Assembly: GCA_004026145.2 (NCBI GenBank)
Contig: CP034976.1
Span: 9,330,969 to 9,394,968, forward strand
Direction of reading: 5' to 3'
From: Takifugu bimaculatus
Taxonomy: Eukaryota; Chordata; Actinopteri; Tetraodontiformes; Tetraodontidae
Length of the DNA: 64,000 bases
The position numbers and the translations under genes were made by a program. Under the pieces are notes generated by a model. The model did not search any database and was not told where the DNA came from. It saw only the letters and a list, made by a program, of their open reading frames with translations. Below are positions 1-12,015 of this stretch, in pieces. Position 1 is the first letter of the stretch; every line of letters begins with the position of its first letter.

Positions 1-865
1 AATGGTACAGAAAACAGTTTTGCTTCGGGTGTGTGTGTGTGTTTTATCCTCCCAAAGCGGCGACGGACTGTAAATCATAGACAACCCGGACAGAATCTCA
101 GCGTCAGCGATTTACAGCCATTAGAAGGCCTTTGACTGGTCAATAATAGATAAGGCTTAATGGCTTCTTTGCAGCTGCTTCTGGCTGTATTTGACAAGTA
201 ATGAATGTAAAAGATGGCGGCAACAGGGGTCACGTGGTTATCGGGCTATTTTGGTCCTGACTTTTTCTTCTTTCCCAGGCCCTGACTCACCAAACCTCTA
301 TCTTTATCTCTCCCTGTCTCTAAATATATATGTATATGAATTAATCAAAGGCTCCAGATTTACTTCATGCTTCAGGGTTTTGTGTCCTTCCTACGTCACG
401 AACCGCTGCTCTGTGGCTCTGTGGCTCCCTCCCGCTGCTGCTGCCGCTCCTCCGCCTGCGTGTGCGTGTGATAAGGCGGGGAACGTTATACATGGCTGCC
501 GTCAGTCCCCATGTGTGCCCTGAGATGGAGGTAAGGCAGCACAAACGTATCTGAAACAGCGCCGCCTCTTTTAGGTCCAGACTGTCCTCACACAGATAGA
601 AAAGCCTTTGTATGAAACACTGCGGCGTTAATCATAATTTAATCTTTTGGACCAGTTTTGTCGCAGACGTCACTTCATCCCTGATGGAGTGGGTCTTGAC
701 ACAAGTCAGCGGTTCAGAGCATTTCCAGCTGTAATTAGGGGTCTTTTCCCAGTTGGCACCTTGGCTGCTCCAATCTCTCGTATTGGGAGATAATTGAGCA
801 GTAAAATTTAAGGCTGGAAGATACTTCACACACAGTGGCTCATTCATTGAGGAAATGGCAGGCCT

Positions 866-880
866 GTCAGCAGGGGGCGC
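866..880 (+). promoter_or_regulatory. CTCF-like motif
   Basis: GTCAGCAGGGGGCGCT at this site closely fits the vertebrate CTCF core (CCASYAGRKGGCRS). Occupancy is unknown. Confidence 0.45.
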
Positions 881-1025
881 TATGCTCTGGATCAATACAT
901 ACTTGGGCCCATTTGTTGGAATTTAAAAACCTTTATCCCTTAAAAATGTAGCCTAATTAAAAATGCAATACTTAAAAATAAATGGGTTGTATCAATCAAT
1001 GTCTATCTTCACACTCTCTACCTGA

Positions 1026-1038
1026 CCACTAGGGGGCG
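1026..1038 (+). promoter_or_regulatory. CTCF-like motif
   Basis: CCACTAGGGGGCG fits the CTCF core. It is in the same orientation as the motif about 160 bp to the left. Confidence 0.45.
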
Positions 1039-2280
1039 TAATAAACAGCAGAGGTTTATGTGTCTTTGTGCAAATAACAAATCTTGATGTCAGACGTTTT
1101 CTGATTGTTCCAAGCGGGCATGGCCAGATGCAACACAAGCCCAAACACTAATGGTCAAAACACACACCGTCATCCGTCTGCTTGAATATTTAGACTTTAA
1201 ACTGTCCTGCAGCATAACAAAGGAGGGGGTGAAACGCCATAGATCTGCGTTCATTCTCCTGCACCTGTCGCCTGTGCAAAGGTGGGAAGATTTGTGGGGC
1301 GGAAACTGTCGAGCCAGAACCATATTTCAAATGTTTAAAAGTAGGGAGAATTTAAGCCCTCAGCCGCTGCCAGGCTGCTCGATGCGGTGGAAGTCTCTGC
1401 GGACAGCTGAACAAGTGCGATAAGGAGTGAGCCAACCCAGAAAGAGAGGACACAAGACACAAGCAGAGATGAGAGACAAAACCAGGCAAGTTGAAGCAAC
1501 CTCAGTACCGCTTCCAAACAAACAAAAGCTCCACATGATCATTTCCTTTTTTGAAAAAAATATCAGTTTAAAACTTTGGGTTGCGGCAGGAAGTGAAATA
1601 ATCCTGAAAGAAGACGGAGCGAAATCCGACGCCCGGGTCTGTGTATCCTTCAGCCCCTGTGGTTCCGAGGCTCTATTTTTAGAGGAGGAGGCAGAGATGG
1701 AGTCGGATTGCCGTCATTGTCTGATTGCGGTGTTACTGATAAAGAGAAGTCTCTGCTCTGAAACGCCACCTGGGGTTTCAGGGCGATCAGATTCATCCAC
1801 TCCCTCACCCGCTCGCAGCAACAGTCATCTGAAGGTGTTACAGCTCATTTTCTGTCCCCCTTAATAGAGATTTTAGCGGAGAGGGCAGCAAATCAGTTGA
1901 CTACAGCTTATCAAACAAGGGTAAAATGGGATATTGTTAGCCGTAGCAGCTATAGAACACTAAAGAGATTCTCTGTCTAACAACAGAGGGCAGGCATTGG
2001 TCACATGGGTGCATTCTAATCATGTTCTTGCATAAAGAGAACGGAGGGAGTCTTTGTGGCACCCCTGCTGATCATCTGCATGTTGGCGAAGGTCTCACAG
2101 AGCATTTCCTACCACCCCTAAACATCAGGTTTGTATAAATCTGCATCCCCGAATTCTTCTGTAAAGTAGATAAGTCGTATCTGTCCTTGGCATTAGAGCG
2201 GCAGACGGGAGCTCCGACTGTGAAATAAAGCCCGGCAGAAAGGAAACATTTACCGGCACGCTCGCATCATCACGCAGCAC

Positions 2281-2320
2281 ATGATGATGACGACGATGAT
2301 GATGATGATGATGATGATGA
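2281..2320. repeat. (GAT)n trinucleotide microsatellite
   Basis: About 40 bp of ATG/GAT units with a short GAC interruption. Confidence 0.95.
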
Positions 2321-3347
2321 CTGCAGCACATCTGAGCGAGCGTGTTCTGCTTAGTTTTCATTAACTGTTTTCCTTCGCGAGCCGTTTTGGAGCTGCAGCC
2401 TCCTCGGTCGCTCCGTCTCCGCTGCGCCCCTGCTGCACTGTGGCTGCCTGACAGGAAGGAACGCGCCTCCTCAAAGAAATCATCACAAATTGGCCTTTTT
2501 CTTCCCGTCAGAGAACAAAACCTGTTCTCCCGATTTCCTTTCTCCATGCATCACCATTCCGCCCGCTCAGACAGAGTCAAAGGGAGCCGGAATTTCTCCG
2601 AGGCCTCTGCTGTTGTGCTGCCTTCATGGGCGTCGATGAGGCTTCATCTTTACCTCTTTAAACCCGCGCGGCGTAGCTGATGTGATCTGCATTGACCACG
2701 GCTCCCCGTGTACCTGCCGAGCTGCTGCCTCGGAAACTCTGCGTGGAAGAGCGAGACGAGGGACCGGGGCAAAATTCCAAACGTAGAAAGAAGAGGGCTG
2801 CAGCCACGGATGGGGAGCTCCAGTTAGCATTCCCAGAACGCTGTTAATGACGAAACATCCCGATCCCCCACAGCCGTACGCTGCCTTCATTTCACCCAAA
2901 TGATGAGGCAACCTCCCAGAATTCATAGAGGCTTTTTTCCTCTCCATGTTCAACATTTATCAATCAATACAAATTCAATTGATGCACATAAGCAGCCTTT
3001 CAGCAGCCGCAGAGATCCGTCGGTCCAAACACCCAACGTCTGCAGCCATTCCACTCTTTGTGGCTGAAATATTGATTGATGAGCGCGATCATCCTCCAGT
3101 TAGCTACAGATGGAGGGTCTCGCTGAACCTCGTCTGACAACAAGTGCTGCGTCTGCCCTCTTCAACTGTGACCGTACGACAGAAGGCAGCATAAAAACGA
3201 TGAATAATAACAGGATTGACTCCTTTCCTCCCCTAGGGAGGACCTCCATATGGAGCTTTAGAGCAACAAATTAAATCACATATGTTTCAGCATCTGCCTG
3301 ATCCTTTTGGCATTTGCCAAGACAGGAAACATTGCTGTACGTGCACT

Positions 3348-3363
3348 CCCCCCCCCCCCCCCC
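3348..3363. repeat. Poly-C tract (16)
   Basis: Sixteen consecutive C on the plus strand. Confidence 0.95.
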
Positions 3364-4070
3364 ATCCCCGGTGTCTGCAGGCGCCATTAGAGCCTTTTGA
3401 GCTGAGCAGCCGCTGTAATGAACCTGCCGTCGGTGTGACGTGCCGATATTATGGAGCCCTTGTCGGGAACGTCACTCAGGAAAGGAGCTTTTTCTTCACA
3501 ACGTTCATTTTCGACAGATGCCGTGCCGCGCTTCAGGTTTGACATTTGTTCTCTGCAACTTTCCTGCGCCTCTGAAAGAGCCTCACACAGCCGTTCCTAC
3601 AAGAATTTTCGAGTGTTGCGTTTTGCTTTTAGCAGTAAATTTAGCTGTTGACTGACAATTATGAGCGAGGGCGTTAAAGGCAACTCGTGCTTCAGTCTGT
3701 GCGCGTATGGTGGATTTATGGCCTCCTTTTCTGTGCATAATTGTGTCTCAAAGAGATGGTTCCTTTCAAGGGCTTGATCTAAATCAGTAATCCTGTATAA
3801 ACGCGTCCGTTTTCTGTCTGGTGGATGAGTGAAAGAGCATTCGGTGTCCTTCATCACTGCCACAAATCTCCAACTGGAGACACGCTGCAAACAAGCCGCT
3901 AAGAGTCTCACACAAGGACAAGAGGAGTTGTGACGAGGGCCAAGATTAATGTTAGCAGAGAACTTCCCCCCTCTCACACTCATACACAAACATCTTCGTA
4001 TATCTATCTTTGTGAGGACTTCTAGTAACATCATACAGGACCCAGCTCTTTACCCTAACCATTTCAAATA

Positions 4071-4227
4071 AACCTTAACCCTAAACCCTTACCTTAACCC
4101 TAAACCCTAAACCCTTACCTTAACCCTAAACCCTTACCTTAACCCTAAACCCTTACCTTAATCCTAAACCCTTACCCCTAAACCCTTACCTTAACCCTAA
4201 ACCCTTACCTTAACCCTAAACCCTAAA
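4071..4227. repeat. Telomere-like CCCTAA/CCTTAACCCTAA array
   Basis: About 157 bp of irregular CCTTAACCCTAAACCCTTA units resembling degenerate vertebrate telomere repeats. It sits inside the larger dispersed repeat, so it is interstitial, not a chromosome end. Confidence 0.9.
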
Positions 4228-4362
4228 GGAACTCTAATTCTAACTTCAATCTTAAAATGTTTGAAGTTGTGAGGACCAGCAAAATGGCCCCATATTGCTA
4301 AAATGTCCTCAGTTTGCCAGTAGATTGAGTATTTTGGTACTCAATATGTATCAGACACAAGG

Positions 4363-4363
<1 letters not shown>

Positions 4364-4422
<59 letters not shown>
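4364..4422. repeat. (AC)n microsatellite
   Basis: About 59 bp of uninterrupted AC dinucleotides. Confidence 0.97.
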
Positions 4423-4425
<3 letters not shown>

Positions 4426-6369
4426 CTGCTTTTTCCAGACTGGTTTCAAAATGATTGAGACGGCGCGACTCTCCTGAGAGGGAAGCAGCCGGTACAACAA
4501 GGTGTGTGTGTGAGATGTGAGTGGCGCTGGAGAGCGTCGCAGCCAGAAAACGGCCTGTGTTCATGTCTCACTCTGACATCAGGGTTGCAAGTGACTGACA
4601 CAGGAAGCAGCAGCAGGAGGGGTTTGACTCAAAACTGCAGCCCTTGATGGATTTTAGCACGCTGCTCATGACTCCACCTGTCCCTTTGAGCCTGCCATTT
4701 TTTCTAAATGCAGCTCTTTGCTTTCTAATTTACACAGGATGAATATATTTAATAATATGCGTGATGCCGTCCATGTTTTCCTGTTGAGCCTGCTGTGTTA
4801 TTGTCAGTAGCTGCAACCATCTCACTTTAGCTGATTTGGCCCAAATTCCACTCTCTATTTGTTATTCCCCTCTTGTGCCGGGCTGTGCCTGCCCGCCAGT
4901 CAGGGAGCAGGATCATTGTCATGGATCCTGCAATCAACCTGCACCCAAATTTTCCTGCATTATAGGGACATCTTGGCTCAGTACGCTGTGAAATCCTGTG
5001 GCAAATGAATCCTCCATCACCTCTCAAGTCAGTCGTCGGAGGCGAGGACGGCACTTTGCAACAGTTGCACTTTCCCGGTGTCGACCACTTCAGTGGAGGA
5101 GTTTTCTGTCCACACTCGCTCCTCAAACCTGAACAGACTGCTCAGCGCGCCCACAAAATGCTCCGATTTTCCAGAATTTAACAGATTAATCACATCAGTC
5201 ATCCACTTTATCTGCTGGAGCTTTTTTAGAAGAATAAAATTAACTTATTTAAAAAAGATTTTCACTCCTGAAAATGACTCATAATAAATTATAAATGACT
5301 AATAACTAATTGTTTGTACGTTAGCCAGAGTGTCCATTTTAGGCTACTGTAGAAACGTGGATTAGCCAAGACAGGAAGGAGAATACTGCGAATATACTTT
5401 TAAAATCTGATTCATGAGTTGAAGGAATCCCTGCCATTAGCATGCTGGTGTTGCTACACACATTGAAAATCTAAGATGGCACTTTAAATGTTCTTCCTCA
5501 TGTTTCTGTACATTTCTGTGTATTCTGGGTCTTTAATCGTTCTGATGCCTGTGTCGACTTCCTGCACTGAACAGCCCAGTGAAACACACCAAAACCAGCA
5601 TGCAAATATAAGCCGCTCCTAAGAGTTTTGGAACCCCAGAAATGTGCCCGCATGTGCGTGCGTGCGCGCGTTTGACTGTATTGATCACTCGACGTGGGCG
5701 GGAGAAAAGCAGCGACTTCTCAGGTAGGAGAGATAATATTATCAAAGATGTTCAAAAGCCCAGGCAATATCACTGGGTGGGATAAGAGCACAGCAGCAGT
5801 TGAATGGGGGTCCATTATTGCCGGCGGAGGATTTCTGATGATGTTTGTGAAAGCTATTATAACACAGAAATTGAAAGAAGTGAGCGCTCAATACAAAGTG
5901 CTCTCCACCATCACTGGCTATTTATTTCAGGGGCTCCCCTCTGAATTGAAAGCCATCTAACTTTAGTAAAGGGGAAGAGGAAAGGGAAGAAAGAGGGTTG
6001 ATTCAGCTTGCAAAACACATCCCGAAACGCAGAGTGGCTCCGCCCACCTTCAGTAATGTACAATAAAACTCCCCTGGGCAGGCTGCTGACAGCGTCTTTG
6101 TTATCTGTTTCATCTTAACAAGTTTTTCACGGCACTCCCACAATCTCCCCGACAGCCTTTGCTCGTTTGAAAAATGTAAATCCTGAACATCTCGGTGAGG
6201 CTTGGGCCCTTTACAGCTCACTTAAAATCAGTAAATATTTATAATCCCTCCATGTTCCAAGGTCTGTCTTAAACATAAATCTGGCTCAGGACAAGTGACA
6301 TGAATAATTCAGAGAGGATCGCTACGTTTCCTCTTCCATTATGAAACCAAATGATACAGGAACAAAGGA

Positions 6370-6382
6370 GGGGGGGGGGGGG
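6370..6382. repeat. Poly-G tract (about 13)
   Basis: Uninterrupted G run on the plus strand. Confidence 0.9.
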
Positions 6383-9300
6383 TTTACGACCTCTCGTGCA
6401 CGCTTGGATGCAAATGCTAAAACATTTTAAGGGGCATTTTTCATCTGTGCTTTGAGGGAGAGGTAAAAGAGGGTCGTTTAAGCCGATTTCGGCATCTGTT
6501 GAAGAGAACTGGCGCCGACCATGTGGCTGTTTGTCTTCATCTTAAATCTCGGCAGATTCTCTCCTCATTTGCTATTCACGCCTTTACTCAAACACTTGTT
6601 TTTCTCCACAGAGGAGAATTCACACAACCCACCAGCTCCACACTTCCCATCCTGTACCAGTGCAGAACAAGGACGCGCTGCCTCACTCAGCTGCACGTGT
6701 TTAAAGCACCTGGAGACCGTTCTGTTTGTACGAAACGCTGTTTAAATAAAGCATTGAATTTGTCATTGTTACGTAGTTTTGAGGCCTCATTATTGTTCTA
6801 CCTGCACCAGCTTTTGGTTGAACTTTAGCGTTAGCTTGCGTTATTGTTTGACACCTGCCCTTTGCACCACATTTGTGGAGGATTTACATCCAGCACGTGT
6901 TCAGACGTGCTGGGCTGTGCTCTCAGCGCACGCCTGTCACCCACCAAAAGGGGGAAATATGGCTTTAATAAGAATACTGACAGTCACAGGAGATCTCACA
7001 CCCATAGTGGACCAACATTAGCTGCTGGCACAGACGCCTGCACACGTAAATAAAGTCCCGGTTGGGTGGCTCCAGAAGCAGCCAGATTGACGCCTCCCTT
7101 GCTTGGTTCTGGGAGGTACACGGGATTTAGGCGGTGCGAAGCGCTTCGGTGTGAGCAAAAAATGCAATTTCTGTCTGCTTTGAGGGATTAAATGTTAGTA
7201 CGACAATCTCTCTATTTGAGGGATTAATTTGTATCTGAGACAGTGTGGACCGGCCTCACGAGAACCGTCGGCATCATTCCGGCCCCGAATTGGTCTCAAT
7301 GAGGCAAAAGTGGGATGAAGGCTCACGCACGGATCAAGGAGCACTGGCGTGCACGTGGCAGCTTAGTCGAGTTTTGCCATTTGACACAGTGCAAAGCTGT
7401 GGCCCCTTTTATGACCTCCGTGTAGTTTTGAGTCATTGAGTGTCGCTCACCACAACGTCTCACGGCAGTATCGGTCAACACATGAGACCTGGGGGGTGAT
7501 GCCGAGAGGAGAAACTCATCCTGCTATTAAAGCTATAAATAAAATCATTGCACCTGTGATATTGTTTCAGAGCTGCGGGCTGCTTGTTCATCCCGCCGCT
7601 GCGATGGTTAATTTTCTCACTGTGACAGGTGTGGCGAGCTGCTCACCCTCCGGCGCTCCGCAGAAAGCTCCCCGGACCTGCACGTCGGAGGGACGGCTCT
7701 TCATCAGGTTCGTCGGCTGGGAGCACAGCAGTTGCCACGGGGCCCTAAGGTGGTGATAAAGGGCTGTTACTGGGCAGTATGTTACCAGAGCAGGTGGCTC
7801 CGGGTCACATGGACGCTAATCTGGTTTTGTCACCGCGTTAGCTTGCCGGCGCACGCTGTCTGGCGCGGGAATGACATTGCATAGATTAGGTGGCGGCTTA
7901 GAAGGATAATGTAGAATTTTGGGGAAATTTCCTGCCAAAGCCCTCACACAGAGTGACACACACCCCCTCTCACCTTGTCATCACATTTGGAACTTCTGCA
8001 GGAACATTCAGCCGCTTCAGCCCGCGAGGAGGGCACATTCCTCTCGTTTTAACGTTCAACTGCATCCCTGCTGTCAAAGGTTTGAAATGCTACCGAGATG
8101 ACAGCTGGATCAGCCAGTGACCTGTGCGAGGGTGCAGTATGATCCCACGGGCAGCCCATTGCTCTCGCCTACCATTGATATTAGCACGACGTAGCTGAGT
8201 CTTCCATGCCGCTAATGTCACACCAGTCAGGATTTCAGGCTATTTAAGCAGCAAAGGCATCTTACTGCCATTTTCCATCCATGGCCATTCTGGGAAATAT
8301 GATTCATGCACCCGATAATCGAAGTTCGGCGCCAGACACTTTGCAGCAGAGCAGTCATGAGAATTCAAACTTCAAATATAGGGCTCTCTTCAGAAGATTA
8401 CCTTTAGCTGTGTGTCATTGAGGTGGGAAGGCAGAAGTATTGCTCTCGCTCTGAGAAATGTGCGGTTGAAAGCTCTCAAGGGGGAGGAGGGAGGAGAAAT
8501 TCCAGTAATTTGGAGTCAATATGTGGTTTCAGGCTGGTTTAAATGCTGCAACACTCCACTGGGGATGGAGGGGCAGCGGCAGCATTCATCAAAGCCTTTT
8601 AATTGAACGCTGCCAGATCGGCAGCTTGGATCCGCTTCCTTTAAAAGAAGCAGGAACACCTGGATACTCCACACCGGAGCAGACCAGGACTGGGCCGAGG
8701 ATGAGGAGGCGAGCAGGCCCAGATGGCCCGGCGGCATCGTCTCCAGGTCTTCAGCCTCAATCAGGTGGATAATGAAAGGATTTCCTGTCAGCAGACGCTC
8801 AGTTCCAGAGACGTTCAGCAGGCCGAGGTCGCCGCGAGACGTTCTGCTGCAGATTATCTTCAGACGTGTGTTTACTGACGCTTTTACACACACCCGTATT
8901 TAATTCCAGCCCACAATAAAGGTTTTGATGCAGTTTTTCATCAGCTCTGTTCATTTAATTTGAATCTTCTGAAAATCCCAAATCATTAGAGCAAGAGCAA
9001 ATTGGAAAATTGTGGGTAAAAGAACAGCAAGTTCAAAGCTGTAAGATAAAGGACTAAAGAACAATGAATTAAACAACCACCCAAGCACACATCGGAAACT
9101 TTCCAAAGCAAATTTTTGCCAGTTACACAGTGATATATAGTTACCCCACATATACTCTTTCATATACGTAAGGACTGGACAGAAAAACCTTTTTTCTCTG
9201 CACATTCATAGAAAAACCCAACATGTCTGCACTTAAAATGACAAGTGAGAACTGAGGGTTTGGAAACACCACTGTTTATTTTTGCACTGCAGAAATACGT

Positions 9301-11951
9301 CGAAAAACAGCCGCCTTCTCTCCGAAAGCGTGTTTCTGACTCACAGGGGCCTTCTCATGAGATACAGACGTCACGCGGACGCTCTGTTAAATGTGTGCGA
9401 CCAATTATGTTTTAGCCAAAGCGTCGATATTAATTCTCCTTCACAATTTGCAAAAATCCATTTACCAATCTGCTGAGATTACGCTCGAGGAAAGCTAAAC
9501 GCTCCCTGGTCGATAGCACACGGCACCATGTGGCGTTAAGTGCTTCAAACCGACTTTGTTAAAATGATTTAATCCTTAATTATCATATGGGTGGGATGGG
9601 GGGGTGTCCAAACAAAACATAAACAGCGAGTGTGATGTTGTGACGTGCACTAACACGCACGACACGACGCAACACACACCGCTTTACTCACAGCAAATAT
9701 TGACTGTGGGAGCAGGAAAAAGTCAGGAATTAACCTGAGCTGACACGCTACAGTAGGCTACACCTCATCAGCTCCCTGTGGGATGGATTTTTATGGTTAT
9801 TTCTGCTGCGTGTGCACGTTGACACGTGACGCATCTCACACTCACTTATTGGAACAGAACTGTAATTAATAGGTCTGCTCGGTAGCGGCCACCTGGGCCA
9901 CGGCTGCAGAAATCAACAAATTTGTCCCTTCCGGGGCGCCGTACTGGGTGGAATCCCGGACGGATTTAATCTGCTTGCGCTCGCCGGCTGTGGGGTTTTG
10001 ACACTCTAATGTAGGAAACGCGTCTCCAGAACGTAAGACTGTGATGTTTCCAGATGTTTCAGCCGGATCATTGGTTTCACACCTGCCTCAGTCATTAATA
10101 AACTTTTTAAATCATTTTAGAGACACATGGAGGCTGAGGCAGTGATGCAACGTTGATTCCATCCCAGCAAAACCAAGCAACATATGGTGGAGCGCGCTGG
10201 CGTGTGCCAGCCACAGTGACTCTCTTCTACACTGGGGAGGTTTCTGGAGTCCAGCAGGTTCCAGTCTGTCCTCCAGTCAGCTTCATTTACCCTCACGCAG
10301 CCGCCTAATGCTGCATATTTGCATCAGTTTAACGGTCAGGAAGAGGCAATTCCAGGTAGACATGTGCTTGCCTCTGGTGGGGCACAAAGGGCACCTTCTC
10401 CTGCCACCCTGCTGTCATGTCATGTCTGAAATCACAAAGAAGGAGGTAATAACAGCTCGGGTTTCCTGTAGTTCGCCCCCATCCCCCCAGGCAATGACAG
10501 CGTTACCGCGGAGCAATTTACTACAACACCAGGACTCTACCTGGCCCGCAGAGCCACTGTTTTTCCCCCCTCCCACTTTAAATTGAGTTCAAGCCCTCGT
10601 TCCAGCAACAATTCAGGTCATCTCTTTTTATATTTGTCTGCACTGAAGAGTCTGTGTGATTGACAACGAGTCCGAGTTGTTGCTAACATCCTCCCGCTGT
10701 CCCACAAGTCTCCAACACGTCCTCTTTTTAAAGTTTTATTCCTTCACCCAGATGTTTTTTCTGGTCGGCATTCAGTTCTGTCAAGCAGTGACGGAGCTTC
10801 TCGACTAACAATTAAAGGTGCGTTGAGATCAGGATGCTCCGGCGAAACAATGGTGGGGGACCACGTCACGTGGTTTCACGAGCTGAATGCTTGATTAGGA
10901 AATAAGTACGGATGAGGGAGAAGGAACATCGGCTCCTGATTGACCGGGACTAAAAATGCAAAGCCATCTTCACCACAATCACAATATTTCCCCCTCCTTC
11001 CATATATTAACAAACACCAGTAGGTCACTCTCACTTTGGTCCACGCTGGTCTTGTCTCTGGTTCCAGGACTCTGTGGTCCACCTGAAAACTGGGCGTCTC
11101 AGAGGACGACCCCTGGTCCATTAAAGTGGACCAAACTGCTCTCGAGGGAAAGCACCAGAACTCTCTGCCCAATCACAGCTGTGTGGGCGTGGATGGGGGC
11201 GGGGCATAGCGCGAGATGGGCTGGAACGTAACGTGGTGGATGATTAAAGCAGGTTTAAGGACCCCTGACATGATGGTGCTGTTCAAAACCATGAGAGATT
11301 GGCTCGACTGCGCTTCACCGCCGACATTCCACCAGCACCGTTTTACATTGTAGCAGAATCCCGAGGAGACTCCGGCTGTCATGGCGAGATTTATCGCCGG
11401 CTCTGGGAGACGGTGAATGATTCCCCCACACCTCTCCCCTGACTCGGGGGTCACTGACAGTGACGTATGTGAGAGGAGACAGAAGTGTCAGAGAGAAAAT
11501 ATGTGTGTCAGCTCACATCAGCTCGGCTCTGCTCCCCCTGCCCCATCACATCTGGAGGAGGAGGAAGCCTCTGACAACAGCGAGGCGGTGCCTTGGAGTC
11601 CACGCCTGGCGTAGATGTAGAATATGCAGAATGTTGTGCACCTGAAGCGCTAACTAACTAAATAAATGGCCAGATTCTCCTGAGGACACTGGATTTGACA
11701 AGGGTTGATGTTTGAGAGCTGCTGGTGTTGCAGAACTGTGGATACGCGGACCAGTTCTGACTACGTCAGCCGCTGCGCGTTTGCAGGAGATTTAGTCATA
11801 TTTTCAGAAAATCCATTTCATGTGTTTATGCCACTCTAAGGGTTCCTCTACTGTGTGTCTTCCATAGACTCTTCAACGCTTCTCTTCTTTTCTTCCAATT
11901 CTGAAATGATCCAAACATGTTTGGTGTGTTTGCACCTCAGGCCCACCAGCT

Positions 11952-12015
11952 GGGGGGACGGGGGACAGGCACTGGGACCAGCCGGGGGGACGGGGGACAG
12001 GCACTGGGACCAGCC
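11952..12015. repeat. Two-copy 32-bp tandem duplication
   Basis: GGGGGGACGGGGGACAGGCA followed by CTGGGACCAGCC occurs twice in direct succession with no mismatch seen. Confidence 0.9.

Larger units (their letters stand above)
3981..4422 (+). repeat. Dispersed repeat copy 1 with telomere-like core and CA tail
   Basis: It opens with TATCTATCTTTGTGAGGACT, contains a CCCTAA-rich array, then a second TGTGAGGACCAG block and TTTTGGTACTCAATATG, and ends in a long CA tract. The 49741-49980 copy shares the CTTTGTGAGGACT block, the TTTTGGTACTCAATATG block and the CA tract. Confidence 0.8.

Noticed and set aside
2125..2547. Minus-strand frame with a polyhistidine run
   Set aside because: The His run is the GAT microsatellite read backwards; no homology in the rest.
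4071..4227. Chromosome end
   Set aside because: The CCCTAA array is short, irregular and flanked by unique DNA and a recognisable dispersed repeat.
5694..5960. 88-codon plus-strand frame as a small gene
   Set aside because: No recognisable domain, signal or splice signals; length is within chance for this GC content.
10870..11240. Remnant of a DNA transposon (TGGACCAAA-type words in both orientations)
   Set aside because: No terminal repeats or transposase could be defined by eye.
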